This document shows positions 16,536 to 25,590 of a DNA stretch of 64,000 nucleotides, piece after piece. A program made the position numbers and the translations under genes. The stretch is from NCBI GenBank assembly GCA_949502235.1, contig CATBDC010000005.1, positions 1 through 64,000 of the forward strand, read 5' to 3'. The stretch is from an uncultured Lachnospiraceae bacterium. Its GTDB lineage: Bacteria; Bacillota; Clostridia; Lachnospirales; Lachnospiraceae. The notes under the pieces are model-generated. The model saw nothing but the letters and a program-made list of their open reading frames with translations, was not told where the DNA came from and did no database searches. Numbering within the stretch: position 1 is the stretch's first letter; each line of letters starts with the position of its first letter.

Positions 16536-17702
16536 ATGTCAAAGAGAGTATTTCTAATTGTATTAGACAGTGTAGGTGCCGGAGAGGCACCCGATGCAGA
16601 TAGATTTGATGATGTGGGCTGCGACACTCTGGGCACCTGTGTAAGGAGCGGAAATCTCCATGTCCCAAATCTTGAAAAGCTGGGACTTTATCATCTGGAC
16701 GGCACCTCTTTCAGGAAGGAAGACAGCAAGCCGGAGGGCTGTTATGGAAAAATGACGGAGAGATCCGCAGGAAAGGATACAACGGTAGGACACTGGGAGA
16801 TTGCCGGTATGGTATCAGAACAGCCCATGCCCACCTATCCGGGCGGATTCCCAGCGGAGGTTATGGAAGCTTTTGAAAAGGCTGTGGGCCGGGGCACCTT
16901 ATGCAACAAGACTTACTCCGGGACAGAGGTCATTAAGGACTATGGAAAGGAGCATGTAGAGACAGGAAAGCTGATCGTCTATACCTCAGCGGACAGTGTA
17001 TTTCAGATTGCTGCCCATGAGGAGGTAGTGCCCCTTCAGGAGCTTTATGAAATCTGCCGGAAGGCACGCGGTATCCTTCAGGGAAAGTACGGGGTAGGAA
17101 GAGTAATTGCCCGTCCGTTTGTAGGTGAGTACCCGGATTATACACGTACGGTGAACCGCCATGATTTTTCTCTTGAGCCGCCGAGGGACACCATACTGGA
17201 TGCCCTGAAAAAGGAGGGGCTTGCGACAATCGGGGTAGGTAAAATTTACGATATATTTGCGGGAAAAGGAATTCAGGAGACCTATCCAAATGAAGGTAAT
17301 AAGAAAAATATGGAGAGGACCATAGAACTTCTGGATAAGGAATTTAAAGGACTGTGTTTTGTGAACCTGGTGGATTTTGACATGATTTACGGACACCGCA
17401 ACGATATTCCGGGTTATGTCCGTGCGCTAAACGAAGTGGATGTGCAGCTCGGAGAATTTATGGAGAAGATGGGGCCAGAGGATCTTCTGATCATTACTGC
17501 GGATCACGGCTGTGATCCGGGATTCAAAGGGACGGATCACAGCAGAGAATACACGCCGTGCCTGTGCTATGGAAAACAGCTTAAGAAGGGTGTAAATATG
17601 GGAATCCGCACAAGCTTTGCGGATATTGCCGCGACGATTGCAGAATATCTTGGTGCAGATTATAAGGGGGACGGAGAAAGTTTCTTTGCGCTTATCTCCT
17701 GA
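16536..17702 (+). CDS. deoB: Phosphopentomutase
   Basis: A 388-residue alkaline-phosphatase-superfamily mutase converting (deoxy)ribose-1-phosphate to the 5-phosphate. Seen: FLIVLDSVGAGEAPDA with the metal Asp, KDTTVGHWEIAG with the active Thr, VNLVDFDMIYGHRND and TADHGCDPG..GTDHSREYTP. Start is MSKRVF behind AGGAGG. It completes the salvage route from cytidine via uridine to ribose-5-phosphate. Its 3' end overlaps the convergent MerR gene by 11 bases; no separate terminator is seen. Confidence 0.94.
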   Translation: MSKRVFLIVLDSVGAGEAPDADRFDDVGCDTLGTCVRSGNLHVPNLEKLGLYHLDGTSFRKEDSKPEGCYGKMTERSAGKDTTVGHWEIAGMVSEQPMPTYPGGFPAEVMEAFEKAVGRGTLCNKTYSGTEVIKDYGKEHVETGKLIVYTSADSVFQIAAHEEVVPLQELYEICRKARGILQGKYGVGRVIARPFVGEYPDYTRTVNRHDFSLEPPRDTILDALKKEGLATIGVGKIYDIFAGKGIQETYPNEGNKKNMERTIELLDKEFKGLCFVNLVDFDMIYGHRNDIPGYVRALNEVDVQLGEFMEKMGPEDLLIITADHGCDPGFKGTDHSREYTPCLCYGKQLKKGVNMGIRTSFADIAATIAEYLGADYKGDGESFFALIS

Positions 17703-18777
17703 CCCAGCCTGCTCTTGTTGTTTTTCCGTGCATATTCCAGAAAGCGCCGCATATATTTATCATTCTGCAGCCGGTATTGATTGCGTAATAGCGGCTGCAG
17801 CTTTCGGCTCTTAAAACCGCATCCCTCCAGCAGGTTCCCATATACAGGGTAAAGGCTAGAGAAGCTGTAAAGGAAAAAAGCCATCTGTCCCACAGGAGCC
17901 CAAAGATGAGTGTCAAAAGACATGTATAAGCAAAGGAAAAGAAAATGGCGTGCCCCTCTTTTAACCGGCTGTCCTGTTTATTTACCAGATAGCAGAAAAG
18001 TGCCGCGTATATAAGAAGCATGATAAAGAGCATACTTAAGTGCAGCCGGTCAGGCGTTTTAATGTTCACTCCGGAAGGCTCTAAAAGCATCTGGAAAAGG
18101 CGATATACGCTGGCGGTCAGAGGTGCCAGAATAAGTGCTGATATATGGAAGAAAAGGATGTGTAATTTTATGTCTGCCGTAAAATATACACCCATATAAC
18201 AAATACTTCCAATGACAGCGGCCGCAAAGATCAAGCCGATACATCCTGTTTCAGAAATATGCATAAGATAACTGCCGAATAATCCGGTGATGGCTATATT
18301 TATCAGATATCCCCATAAAAGCATGATAAGTATATTCTGGTTAAATTGTTTTTTGGTTAATTTCTCTTTTGTAGTGTCTTCATGCATGATTTTTTCGAGA
18401 CATGTTTTCCAGTTTCCGCTATTTACATCTATAAGTGATTCATTTACTTCCGAAAATGGAATATCATTTTGGAGAATTGTCTCACATATTTGCCTGACTT
18501 CCAGAAGACTTTGTTCTTCCTCCTGAAGTTTTTTCAGGCGTTTTTCCATGACGTCCTTAAAAAGGAGCTGTCCATTGTTTAATTGTCGGATTTCCAGAAT
18601 GGATATTCCAAGAAGCCGTAATGTTTTAATTCGTTCCAGACATTTTATGTCCTCGGGAGAATATTCACGGTAATTATTTTCTTCATTGCGATCAGGAGCC
18701 AGCAGACCCTCCTTCTCATAATAACGGATATTTGCTTTTGTGATACCCAGCAGATTTTCCACCTCTTTTATTTTCAT
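17692..18777 (-). CDS. MerR-family regulator with C-terminal membrane domain
   Basis: A 361-residue protein. Residues 1-70 are a MerR winged helix (KIKEVENLLGITKANIRYYEKEG), followed by a dimerisation helix with KRLKKLQEEEQSLLEVRQIC, then about five to six membrane helices from residue 155 onward. This is a one-piece membrane regulator rather than a classic cytosolic MerR with a ligand pocket. Start MKIKEV is set by GGGAGG eight bases upstream. It is convergent with deoB; the target gene is unknown, and the upstream side is the repeat mosaic. Confidence 0.82.
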   Translation of the reverse strand: MKIKEVENLLGITKANIRYYEKEGLLAPDRNEENNYREYSPEDIKCLERIKTLRLLGISILEIRQLNNGQLLFKDVMEKRLKKLQEEEQSLLEVRQICETILQNDIPFSEVNESLIDVNSGNWKTCLEKIMHEDTTKEKLTKKQFNQNILIMLLWGYLINIAITGLFGSYLMHISETGCIGLIFAAAVIGSICYMGVYFTADIKLHILFFHISALILAPLTASVYRLFQMLLEPSGVNIKTPDRLHLSMLFIMLLIYAALFCYLVNKQDSRLKEGHAIFFSFAYTCLLTLIFGLLWDRWLFSFTASLAFTLYMGTCWRDAVLRAESCSRYYAINTGCRMINICGAFWNMHGKTTRAGWVRR

Positions 18778-18867
18778 CAGATTTACCTCCCTTTTCACAG
18801 CATTTTCCTGTGTTTTGTTATTATAATAATAAGGGGTGAAGTAGGTTGAATGTCAATAGATTAAAGA

Positions 18868-19362
18868 AATTTTCTACCTGTACGGTTGGAATATCGTTCG
18901 GGGGACGGAAGTTTTCAGATACCCTTCCTAACGCAGACTGGGCAACACTCCGGTGAACTAACCGCTAACTACGGCTTAAGGAGTTCAGGAGAGCCTTCAC
19001 TCCTAAGTCTTCGTAAGCGGTGGATTTCACCTCCGTTAAGAGCGCCCCTGATGTCTGCTTATAGGAAGGGCATCTGAAAACTTCCTGTGCATCGAAAAGG
19101 ATGTTTCACCAGCACAGATGGAGATTTTTCCAGTACACAGGCAGTTCGGGACAGTTCTTCCCCTAAGCAGGCGTTAAAAGGGCGTCCTTAGCGAAGGTGA
19201 GATCCACGATTTACGAAGACTTGGGAATGAAGGCTCTCCTGAATTCCTTAGTCGGAGTTAATCGTTAGCTCACCGGAGCGCTGCCCTGCCTGTGTGGGGA
19301 AGAACTGCCCCGAACTGCCGTCCCTTGAATAATATTCCAACCGTACAGTTGGAAATTTTCAT
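18868..19362. repeat. Head-to-head pair of family B elements (mosaic inverted repeat)
   Basis: Outer ends match each other inverted (AATTTTCTACCTGTACGGTTGGAATAT at the left, its relative at 19322-19361) and match the element at window start. Inside lie two units of about 178 bp in opposite orientation. Unit 1 (18907-19085) has 24-base arms pairing 23/24 (GGAAGTTTTCAGAT..CCTTCCTA). Unit 2 (19141-19318) has quite different 23-base arms (GCAGTTCGGGACAGTTC..) that pair 21/23. Both share a core with CTCCGGTGA and loop TTCAGGAGAGCCTTCA, also present at 13.6 kb. No protein is encoded. The flanks 18778-18867 and 19363-19600 hold no gene that I can support. Confidence 0.75.
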
Positions 19363-19610
19363 CTTGCCGAACCTGAAATTCTGTGATATTCTAAGGAAAG
19401 AATAAAAAGGAAAGGGATGAAAGGATGAAGAATATTTCTTGCTAATCAGAAATGTAACTGTACAGCTTACTTTTGCGGTGGTATTTATGGTATGATCTGC
19501 CGTTTGTTTGCTGTGCCGGCAGCAGGAAATTCTTTATCCGTATTCCATGTATAGAGTCAGTGCGTCTCTCTAAGAAATAGAATTGCAGCCAGGTTCTCAG
19601 GGAGTGATAC

Positions 19611-19685
19611 ATGCAGACCGCAGGAGAGGATTTTCCTGCGGTTTTTGGTGGCCCGGAAGGTTACTGTGAACGGAGTGAACAGTAA
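19611..19685 (+). CDS. Possible 24-residue leader peptide of the ABC-F gene
   Basis: ATG at 19611 has GGGAG six bases upstream. The ORF reads MQTAGEDFPAVF, crosses a terminator hairpin, then continues through the 27-base repeat as GYCERSEQ and stops at 19685, 36 bases before the ABC-F start. Ribosome-protection ABC-F genes are often controlled by a leader ORF plus terminator. The coding is unproven, and the tail is simply repeat sequence. Confidence 0.35.
   Translation: MQTAGEDFPAVFGGPEGYCERSEQ
19617..19646 (+). terminator. Leader terminator ahead of the ABC-F gene
   Basis: ACCGCAGGA pairs with TCCTGCGGT over an eight-base loop, then TTTTT. It lies about 75 bases ahead of the ABC-F start and overlaps the small leader ORF, so a translating or stalled ribosome would compete with it. 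A terminator here would be pointless unless it controls the downstream gene or ends a small RNA starting in 19400-19550. Confidence 0.75.
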
Positions 19686-19686
19686 C
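19660..19686. repeat. 27-bp family A repeat in the ABC-F leader
   Basis: An exact consensus copy: GTTACT-GTGAAC-GGA-GTGAAC-AGTAAC. It sits between the leader terminator and the AGGAGG of the ABC-F gene. Confidence 0.92.
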
Positions 19687-19721
19687 CCCGGCGGGCACAC
19701 GGTATTTCAGGAGGGATGCAT

Positions 19722-21203
19722 ATGTCATTGATAAATGTAATAGATCTAAGCTTTTCTTATGAAGGAAGCAGTGACGAAGTATTTTCGAATGTATCATTTC
19801 AGATAGACACGGACTGGAAGCTGGGATTTATCGGAAGAAACGGACGGGGAAAAACGACCTTTTTAAAGCTGCTTTTGGGAGAGTACCCATATCAGGGGAA
19901 AATATCCTCCCATGTTGAATTTGAATATTTTCCCTATGAGGCAGCGGATGAAAGCCGTATGACATGGGAGCTTGTGGAAGAAATCAACCCGCAGTGCGAG
20001 GAATGGCAGATTTTCCGGGAGCTGAATCTGCTTAAGACGGATGCAGGGGTTTTATACCGGCCCTTCTCTACCCTAAGCTTTGGGGAGAGGACAAAGGTGT
20101 TTCTTGCGGCGTTATTTCTTGGGGATAACAGGTTTCTTCTGATTGATGAGCCGACCAATCATCTGGACGCAGAAGGACGGCAGACCATAGCAGAATATCT
20201 GAACCGGAAAAAAGGATTTATTCTCGTTTCCCACGACCGGCAGCTTCTTGATTCCTGTGTGGATCATGTCTTGTCAGTTAATAGAAAAAATATTGAGGTC
20301 CAAAAGGGAAATTTCAGTACCTGGTATGCGAATAAAGAGGCAGAGGATAAGGGAGAGCTTTTGAAAAATGAAAAGCTTAGGGCAGAGATAAAACGTCTTG
20401 ATAAGGCGGCAAAAAGAACCTCTGTCTGGTCGGACCGTGTAGAGAAAAGTAAGAAAGGACAGAGAGCTGCGGGGTTAAGACCTGACAGGGGATTTATCGG
20501 ACATAAATCCGCAAAGATGATGAAGCGGGCAAAGGTGATTACGAATCGTCAGGTAAAGGCAGCAGAAGAGAAGTCAGGCCTTCTTAAAAATATTGATGAA
20601 TCGGAGGAGCTTAAGCTTTATCAGGAGGAATATCACGCAGATCGTCTTTTAGAGCTTAGAGATGTCAGCCTGTACTATGGAAGCAGGGAGGCTGTAAGCG
20701 GTGTGAGCCTGGAAATCTGCCGGGGAGACAGAGTATGCCTTTCCGGAAGAAACGGAAGCGGCAAATCCAGTATATTAAAGCTTCTTACAGGAGAGAATAT
20801 TGTCTTTACGGGGGAGTGCCGTATCGGAGCCGGGCTTAAGATATCCTATGTTCCCCAGGATGCATCGGGACTGAAGGGAAGCCTTGAAAACATGGCAGAG
20901 GACTATGGGCTTCCGGAAAGCCTTTTTAAGACAATTCTCCGGAAAATGGGCATGGAAAGGGCCCAGTTTGACAAAGATATCAGTGAATTCAGCGCCGGGC
21001 AGAAAAAGAAGGTCCTGCTGGCAAAAAGCCTGTGCGAGAAGGCACACCTGTATATCTGGGACGAACCTCTCAATTATATAGATGTGCTGTCCAGGATACA
21101 AATTGAGGAGGTACTGCTTTTATATAAGCCAACCATGATATTTGTGGAGCACGATGAGGTGTTTAAAAGGAAGGCTGCAACAAAGACAGTAGTTCTTGAG
21201 TAA
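19722..21203 (+). CDS. ABC-F ATPase, Lsa-type ribosome protection protein
   Basis: A 493-residue protein with two ABC domains and no membrane segment. Domain 1: Walker A GFIGRNGRGKTTF, signature LSFGERTK, Walker B FLLIDEPTNHLD. Domain 2: GRNGSGKSS, FSAGQKKK, IWDEPLNYID. The start (SLINVIDLSFSYEG, then DTDWKLGFIGRNGRGKTTF) strongly resembles the Lsa group, which dislodges lincosamides, pleuromutilins and streptogramin A from the ribosome. The interdomain linker carries the long basic stretch typical of that group. Start at 19722 is seven bases after AGGAGG. The actual resistance spectrum cannot be read from the sequence; a housekeeping relative is possible. Confidence 0.85.
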   Translation: MSLINVIDLSFSYEGSSDEVFSNVSFQIDTDWKLGFIGRNGRGKTTFLKLLLGEYPYQGKISSHVEFEYFPYEAADESRMTWELVEEINPQCEEWQIFRELNLLKTDAGVLYRPFSTLSFGERTKVFLAALFLGDNRFLLIDEPTNHLDAEGRQTIAEYLNRKKGFILVSHDRQLLDSCVDHVLSVNRKNIEVQKGNFSTWYANKEAEDKGELLKNEKLRAEIKRLDKAAKRTSVWSDRVEKSKKGQRAAGLRPDRGFIGHKSAKMMKRAKVITNRQVKAAEEKSGLLKNIDESEELKLYQEEYHADRLLELRDVSLYYGSREAVSGVSLEICRGDRVCLSGRNGSGKSSILKLLTGENIVFTGECRIGAGLKISYVPQDASGLKGSLENMAEDYGLPESLFKTILRKMGMERAQFDKDISEFSAGQKKKVLLAKSLCEKAHLYIWDEPLNYIDVLSRIQIEEVLLLYKPTMIFVEHDEVFKRKAATKTVVLE

Positions 21204-21285
21204 CTGTTCCCGGACAAAAACTTGTGTAAGACGCGTTTTTATGGTACGCTGTAAGCACAACAGGCGCGGAAGGGGGGACGCAGAA

Positions 21286-22636
21286 TTGAAGAAAAGCTTT
21301 AATGTGAATGGACTTTGCTATCCTGAAGAAAATTATATGGTAAATTTGGACGAACGTGTAAAAAAAATAAAGAAGCTTGTAGACGGCCAGAAGTATTTTG
21401 TGATCAACCGTGCCAGACAATATGGGAAGACAACAACCCTATGGGTATTGAAACAATACTTAAAAGAGGAATATATTGTCTTTTTTATGAGCTTCCAGAG
21501 GATGAGTTCAGCGGTTTTCCAGGATGAGCATACCTTTTCCGGAGAATTTGCAAAGACGCTCCTCCGTATGATCCGCAATAAGAAACAGGGAATCCGCGGA
21601 CTGGCTGAGGCGGAGGTCCGGGCGCTGGAGCAGGCAGCCAGGGATGGTAAAATGAACCTTGCCGATTTGTTTTACCTGCTAAGCAATCTATGTGAAACCG
21701 CCCAAAAGCCTGTTGTATTATGCATTGATGAAGTAGACAGCGCTTCGAATAACCAGGTGTTTCTGGATTTTCTCGGCATTCTTAGGGATTATTATCTGGA
21801 CAGGAAACAGGCGGCTGTTTTCTGGTCAGTCATATTGGCGGGCGTGTATGATATCAAAAATTTAAAGCAGAAAATCCGTCCCGATGAAGTGAGGCGATAT
21901 AACAGTCCCTGGAATATCGCGGCTGATTTTGATATTGATATGAGTTTTTCAGCTGCAGATATTGCCGGTATGCTGACAGATTATGAGAAGGACCATCAGA
22001 CAGGAATGCATGTGGAAAGAGTAGCGGGGGCACTCTATGAATATACCTCCGGCTATCCCTATCTGGTGTCAAGGCTCTGTATGCTGATGGATGAACAGGT
22101 CATGGGAAGGGATGAATTCGAAACAGCACAGTGCACATGGTCAGAAGCAGGAGTTACGGAGGCTGTAAAAATTCTGTTAAATGAATCTGACACGCTGTTT
22201 GATGATATGAGGAAGCATATCGCAGATTATCCGGAATTGAAAAAGATGCTGTATGCAATTTTATTTCATGGACAGAGTTTTACGTATAATCCAGATAACT
22301 TTGTGATGGATATCGGAAAAATGTTTGGATTTCTGAGAGAGGACCAGGGACAGGCCGTGATTGCGAACCGGATTTTTGAAACGAGGATTTATAATCTTTT
22401 TCTGTCAGAGGACTTGCTGGATGACAAATCTTATAGGGCGGCAGAATGTTGTAGAAATGAAGATCTGGAGAGGGGAAGAATATAATCGAAGGGGTGAAGA
22501 ACAGCTTTTTGATTATCTGGACTATTATCATTTGGACAGAGGTTATTTACTGAGCTTTAATTTTAACAACAGGAAGCAGGCCGGTGTAAAAGAAATCCGG
22601 TATAAGGGGAAGACGATCTTAGAGGTAGTGGTATAG
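21286..22636 (+). pseudogene. AAA-ATPase with PD-(D/E)XK tail, internally deleted and frameshifted
   Basis: Start is TTG at 21286 behind a GGGGGG stretch. Residues 1-375 are an AAA-like ATPase (VINRARQYGKTTT Walker A; VVLCIDEVDSAS Walker B) of the family common in gut anaerobes that ends in a DUF1703-type nuclease-like domain. The first frame goes off course after IYNLFLSEDL and stops at 22485. The conserved C-terminus (VVEMKIWRGEEYNRRGEEQL, then DYYHLDRGYLLSFNF) resumes in another frame and ends at 22636. Compared with intact relatives, roughly 100 or more residues between these points are missing, including the acidic half of the nuclease site. Non-functional as the full protein; the ATPase part could still be made. 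Confidence 0.75.
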
Positions 22637-22639
22637 TAT

Positions 22640-23965
22640 ATGGAACAGATGACTTTATTTGACAACCGTAAGGAAACAGCGCCCCTGGCCAGCCGTATCC
22701 GTCCGGAGACGCTTGAAGAGTTTGCGGGCCAGGAGCATCTTCTGGGACAGGGGAAAATGCTCCGTCAGCTGATTGAAAAGGATCAGATATCCTCTATGAT
22801 ATTCTGGGGGCCGCCGGGGGTGGGGAAAACGACTCTTGCCAGCATCATTGCCGGGCGCACAAAGGCTGATTTTATTAATTTCAGCGCGGTGACCAGCGGG
22901 ATTAAAGAGATAAAAGAGGTTATGGGGCAGGCCGAAAACAGCCGGAAAATGGGAATCCGCACAGTGCTTTTTGTGGATGAGATACATCGGTTTAACAAAG
23001 CCCAGCAGGATGCATTTCTTCCTTTTGTAGAAAAGGGGAGTATTATTTTGATTGGTGCGACAACAGAGAATCCTTCCTTTGAGGTAAATGCCGCCCTTCT
23101 TTCCAGATGCCGTGTGTTTGTGCTAAAGGCGCTGGAGAATAAGGACATTGTAAAGCTCCTGCGGGGCGCCCTTAAAAATCCCTTAGGCTTTGGCGACCAG
23201 AATGTGCAGATAACAGACAGGCAGATTGAGGCAGTTGCGGCATTTGCAAACGGGGATGCCAGGACGGCTCTTAATACGCTGGAGATGGCGGTTTTAAACG
23301 GTACTGTCAGTGCTAAGGGGCTTCTTGTCACTAACGAAGGGCTTGAACAGTGTATCAGCAGGAAATCCCTGCTTTATGACAAAAACGGCGAGGAGCACTA
23401 TAATCTTATATCTGCTCTCCATAAATCTATGAGAAACAGCGATGTGGACGCGGCGATTTACTGGATGTGCCGTATGCTTGAGGGAGGAGAAAATCCTCTG
23501 TATATCGCAAGAAGGCTCATCCGTTTTGCAAGCGAGGATATCGGTATGGCAGACAGCCATGCGCTGCAGGTGGCTGTGGCTGCATACCAGGCCTGTCATT
23601 TCCTGGGGATGCCGGAATGTGACGTGCATCTGACCCACGCGGTAACCTACCTTTCTATGGCTCCAAAGTCCAATGCCTTATATATAGCATGCGAAGAGTG
23701 TAAGCGGGATGTAAAGGAGCGGCGGGCGGAACCGGTGCCTCTTGTACTTCGCAATGCCCCTACAGGGCTTATGAAGGAGCTGAATTACGGGAAAGGGTAT
23801 GAATATGCCCATGATACAGAGGAAAAGCTTACTCATATGCAGTGTATGCCGGATTCCCTGAAAGACATGCATTATTACCGTCCGGGTGTGCAGGGTGAGG
23901 AGAGGAAGGTAAAGGAAAGGCTGGAAACGATTAGGGAGTGGCAGAATGGAGAAAAACACATTTGA
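22640..23965 (+). CDS. rarA: Replication-associated recombination protein A (AAA ATPase)
   Basis: A 441-residue MgsA/RarA/WRNIP1-family ATPase acting at stalled replication forks. Seen: N-terminal RIRPETLEEFAGQEHLLG, Walker A GPPGVGKTT, Walker B LFVDEIHRFNKAQQDAFLP, sensor GATTENPSFEVNAALLSRC, and the C-terminal tetramerisation region with VPLVLRNAPTGLMKELNYGKGY. It begins four bases after the stop of the broken AAA gene and overlaps the alkyltransferase-like gene by 20 bases. Confidence 0.95.
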   Translation: MEQMTLFDNRKETAPLASRIRPETLEEFAGQEHLLGQGKMLRQLIEKDQISSMIFWGPPGVGKTTLASIIAGRTKADFINFSAVTSGIKEIKEVMGQAENSRKMGIRTVLFVDEIHRFNKAQQDAFLPFVEKGSIILIGATTENPSFEVNAALLSRCRVFVLKALENKDIVKLLRGALKNPLGFGDQNVQITDRQIEAVAAFANGDARTALNTLEMAVLNGTVSAKGLLVTNEGLEQCISRKSLLYDKNGEEHYNLISALHKSMRNSDVDAAIYWMCRMLEGGENPLYIARRLIRFASEDIGMADSHALQVAVAAYQACHFLGMPECDVHLTHAVTYLSMAPKSNALYIACEECKRDVKERRAEPVPLVLRNAPTGLMKELNYGKGYEYAHDTEEKLTHMQCMPDSLKDMHYYRPGVQGEERKVKERLETIREWQNGEKHI

Positions 23966-24263
23966 GATTATATATGATATTATCCGTCAGATCCCCGAAG
24001 GAAAAGCAGCGTCCTACGGACAGGTTGCGGAGCTTGCGGGGAACAGGCGCTTAGCAAGGGTGGTGGGTTACGCCCTCCATGCGATCCCGGAGGGCAGCGA
24101 TATTCCCTGGCACCGGGTGGTGAAAAAGGACGGAGAAGTGTTTGGCGGGGCAAAAAGCCCCGGAGGCAGGCTTCAGACGAAGCTTTTAAAAGGAGAAGGA
24201 GTAGGATTTAAAAACGGCCATGTGGATATGGAGAAATATCAATGGGAAAAACGGCGTTTCTGA
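23946..24263 (+). CDS. Alkyltransferase-like (ATL) DNA-binding protein
   Basis: A 105-residue protein of the MGMT DNA-binding fold. The active-site motif reads IPWHRVV: tryptophan replaces the acceptor cysteine of true O6-alkylguanine transferases (PCHRV). ATL proteins bind alkylated bases and hand them to nucleotide excision repair. GKAASYGQVAELAG and NRRLARVVGYAL are the expected recognition helix and arginine finger. Overlap with rarA suggests joint transcription of two DNA-repair functions. Confidence 0.9.
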   Translation: MEKNTFEIIYDIIRQIPEGKAASYGQVAELAGNRRLARVVGYALHAIPEGSDIPWHRVVKKDGEVFGGAKSPGGRLQTKLLKGEGVGFKNGHVDMEKYQWEKRRF

Positions 24264-24318
24264 ATAGTAACAATAGAATCGTTTATAATTTATGTTAATC
24301 ATAAGGGAGAAATAAAAA

Positions 24319-25362
24319 ATGGCAAAAGCAGTAAGGCTCTCCGATATAGGAGAACAGTTAGGCGTCAGTGCGGTGACAGTTTCAAAGGCTCTTTCCGGCC
24401 AGAAGGGCGTAAGTGATGACTTGCGGCAGAGAATTATTGAGCTGGCGGATGAGCTTGGCTACACAAAAACAAAGAGCGGGGTGGAGGAAAAGAAAAGCTA
24501 TACCCTTGGGCTTGTGGTTGCAGAGCGTTATCTGAAGGAGGGGCAGTCCTTTTACTGGAATTTATACCAGGAGGTTCTACAGAAAGCAATTGCGCGGAAC
24601 TGTTTTCTGATTCTGGAGGTTATTACGTATGAGGCTGAAAGGGAGCCGGAGCTTCCAAAGGTTCTTTCTGAACAGAAAATAGACGGTATTATTATCATGG
24701 GCACATTTAAGGCGGAATACGTAAGTTTTCTTGCAGAGAATATAAAGATTCCGTCATTAAGTCTTGACACCCTTGGAATTATGGATACTCATGATTCGGT
24801 TGTCTCCAACAATCTGATGGGCGGCTACCGGATGACCAATTATCTGTTTGAAATGGGGCACAGCAGAATCGGTTTTGTGGGAACCAGGCTTGCCACAGAC
24901 AGTATTGACGACCGGTATCTCGGATATTTAAAGTCGCTTATGGCTCATGGCGTAAGACAGAAGGAGGAGTGGATTATCGAGGACAGAGACAGGGAAATGG
25001 GGCGCATTGACCCGGGCAAAAAGTTCTGCCTTCCGGAGGAGATGCCCACAGCGTTTTTCTGTAACTGCGATGTAGCCGCAGATATATTGATTCACAAGCT
25101 GAACGCAGCCGGATATATGGTTCCGGAGGATATATCAGTGGCAGGATTTGACAATTATTTAATCAGCCAGTCTGGGAAACCGGGAATTACCACATATGAG
25201 ATACATATAGACGAGATGGCAGAGCGGGCTGTGCATATATTGGTACATAAGCTAAAAAACATGAATTACTCAACAGGGGTGTTCCTCCTTCCGGGAACAT
25301 TTATTGAGAGAGACAGTGTAAGAAGGATTGGATCTGCAGTTCCATTTATTTCTGCAAAGTAA
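24319..25362 (+). CDS. LacI-family transcriptional regulator 1
   Basis: A 347-residue regulator: HTH with VRLSDIGEQLGVSAVTVSKALSG, hinge helix around residue 45-60, then a sugar-binding effector domain (DGIIIMGTF, HSRIGFVGTRLATDSIDDRY, DISVAGFDNYLISQ). Close paralogue of the regulator at 27801. It probably controls the alpha-galactosidase gene after it, whose promoter carries a palindrome (25535-25550). A strong terminator-like hairpin separates it from that gene. Confidence 0.88.
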   Translation: MAKAVRLSDIGEQLGVSAVTVSKALSGQKGVSDDLRQRIIELADELGYTKTKSGVEEKKSYTLGLVVAERYLKEGQSFYWNLYQEVLQKAIARNCFLILEVITYEAEREPELPKVLSEQKIDGIIIMGTFKAEYVSFLAENIKIPSLSLDTLGIMDTHDSVVSNNLMGGYRMTNYLFEMGHSRIGFVGTRLATDSIDDRYLGYLKSLMAHGVRQKEEWIIEDRDREMGRIDPGKKFCLPEEMPTAFFCNCDVAADILIHKLNAAGYMVPEDISVAGFDNYLISQSGKPGITTYEIHIDEMAERAVHILVHKLKNMNYSTGVFLLPGTFIERDSVRRIGSAVPFISAK

Positions 25363-25373
25363 CTATCTGGATG

Positions 25374-25449
25374 GGGACAGGGAGAAACGAGTCTGGGACG
25401 GGGTATTTTTCTAGAAATACCCCGTCCCAGACCCGTTTCTCCCTGTCCC
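25374..25449. repeat. Long near-perfect hairpin (terminator or REP-like)
   Basis: Two arms of about 36 bases (GGGACAGGGAGAAACG..TGGGACGGGG and complement, one mismatch) surround a CTAG centre, then CCCTTTATG. It follows the LacI 1 stop codon by 11 bases. Arms this long and of GGGACAG/GGGACGGGG type are more like a REP or transposon end hairpin than an ordinary terminator, but it would stop transcription either way. A smaller relative with GGGGACAG is at 42904. Confidence 0.8.
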
Positions 25450-25493
25450 TTTATGTGTAAAGTAAAAATAAGTTTGAATTGTAGAAAAATAGA

Positions 25494-25550
25494 TTGACTT
25501 TCTGGTTGGCTTGCGATTAATATATCATATATAAAGATTAAAATTAATCT
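25494..25550 (+). promoter_or_regulatory. Alpha-galactosidase promoter with candidate LacI operator
   Basis: TTGACT (25494-25499), an 18-base spacer, TAATAT (25518-25523). Twelve bases on is AGATTAA-AA-TTAATCT (25535-25550), a dyad in the classical repressor position over the transcription start. The same half-sites recur at 28827-28848. Assignment to the LacI pair is inference. Confidence 0.55.
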
Positions 25551-25590
25551 TATAAATAAACTAAATTAAGCTCAAAACGGAGGGCGGAAC

